A stretch of DNA of 14,256 nucleotides from Candidatus Acidiferrales bacterium (GTDB taxonomy: Bacteria > Acidobacteriota > Terriglobia > Acidiferrales > UBA7541), in the NCBI GenBank assembly GCA_030044295.1, contig JASHWB010000184.1, positions 1 to 14,256 of the forward strand, in the 5' to 3' direction. Shown piece by piece: positions 14,189-14,256 of the stretch (its first letter is position 1; every line of letters starts with the position of its first letter). The translations under genes and the position numbers were made by a program. The notes under the pieces were generated by a model. That model did no database searches. It saw nothing but the letters and a program-made list of their open reading frames with translations, and was not told where the DNA came from.

Positions 14189-14256
14189 ATGAGCGACATG
14201 ATCGTAGTGCAGGACCTTGTCAAGAATTATGGCAATTTCTGCGCCGTGAACCATAT
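14189..14256 (+). CDS. ABC transporter ATP-binding protein (3' part outside window)
   Basis: Only the first 22 codons are present: MSDMIVVQDLVKNYGNFCAVNH. The hydrophobic strand IVVQDLVK followed by an aromatic NYG and AV is the typical opening of ABC ATPase domains, with Tyr14 in the A-loop position that stacks on the adenine ring. The pattern is common in ABC-2 type exporters (NatA/GldA-like), but the Walker motifs are outside the window, so subtype and substrate are open. GAAAGGG at 14177-14183 serves as SD, 5 nt before the ATG. Confidence 0.75.
   Translation, partial: MSDMIVVQDLVKNYGNFCAVNH

Noticed and set aside
1..14256. CRISPR array, tRNA, IS element or prophage remnant
   Set aside because: I saw no regularly spaced repeats, cloverleaf-type sequence, transposase motif or flanking inverted repeats, and the coding style looks even across the window.

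Overview
This is GC-rich bacterial DNA (about 60% by eye) carrying mostly core metabolic and translation genes. The combination of genes, the EF-P loop type (Pro-Gly-Asn), a secreted S10 carboxypeptidase, frequent TTG starts behind strong Shine-Dalgarno (SD) sequences and short palindromic intergenic elements suggests Acidobacteriota. That placement rests on recalled family traits, not on a marker comparison. I see no phage, IS element, CRISPR array, tRNA or rRNA.

Layout. Bases 2-1920 hold an NAD-salvage pair: the 3' part of pncB (nicotinate phosphoribosyltransferase) and, after an 11-nt gap, pncA (nicotinamidase). A small EVE-domain protein follows (2030-2413). On the minus strand, an exported S10 serine carboxypeptidase (5461-3887) lies upstream of an APC-family amino acid permease (3758-2445). 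purB (adenylosuccinate lyase, 5631-6950) is divergent from the peptidase and convergent with efp (7592-7032); two hairpins with a shared loop core sit between them. A saccharopine-dehydrogenase-like protein (8967-7804, minus) lies upstream of efp. It is divergent from a translation/nucleoid block on the plus strand: rpsA (9223-11250), an IHF/HU protein (11407-11763) and a HIT-family nucleotide hydrolase or phosphorylase (11769-12248). A benzoylformate-decarboxylase-like ThDP enzyme (13969-12356, minus) and the first 22 codons of an ABC transporter ATPase (14189 onward) diverge at the right edge.

How they work together. PncA makes nicotinate and PncB turns it into nicotinate mononucleotide (Preiss-Handler salvage). 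The S10 peptidase and the permease could form a peptide-scavenging pair. rpsA followed by an IHF-beta-like gene repeats the rpsA-ihfB order known from proteobacteria.

Most notable: (i) structured leaders behind good sigma70-type promoters for rpsA and efp; (ii) an S1 protein with six S1 domains plus a low-complexity N-terminal extension of about 120 residues; (iii) EF-P with Asn at the usual modified loop position; (iv) a benzoylformate-decarboxylase-like enzyme with Tyr at the position of His281 of the Pseudomonas putida enzyme; (v) the twin-hairpin element between purB and efp. No multi-gene system unknown to me is evident.
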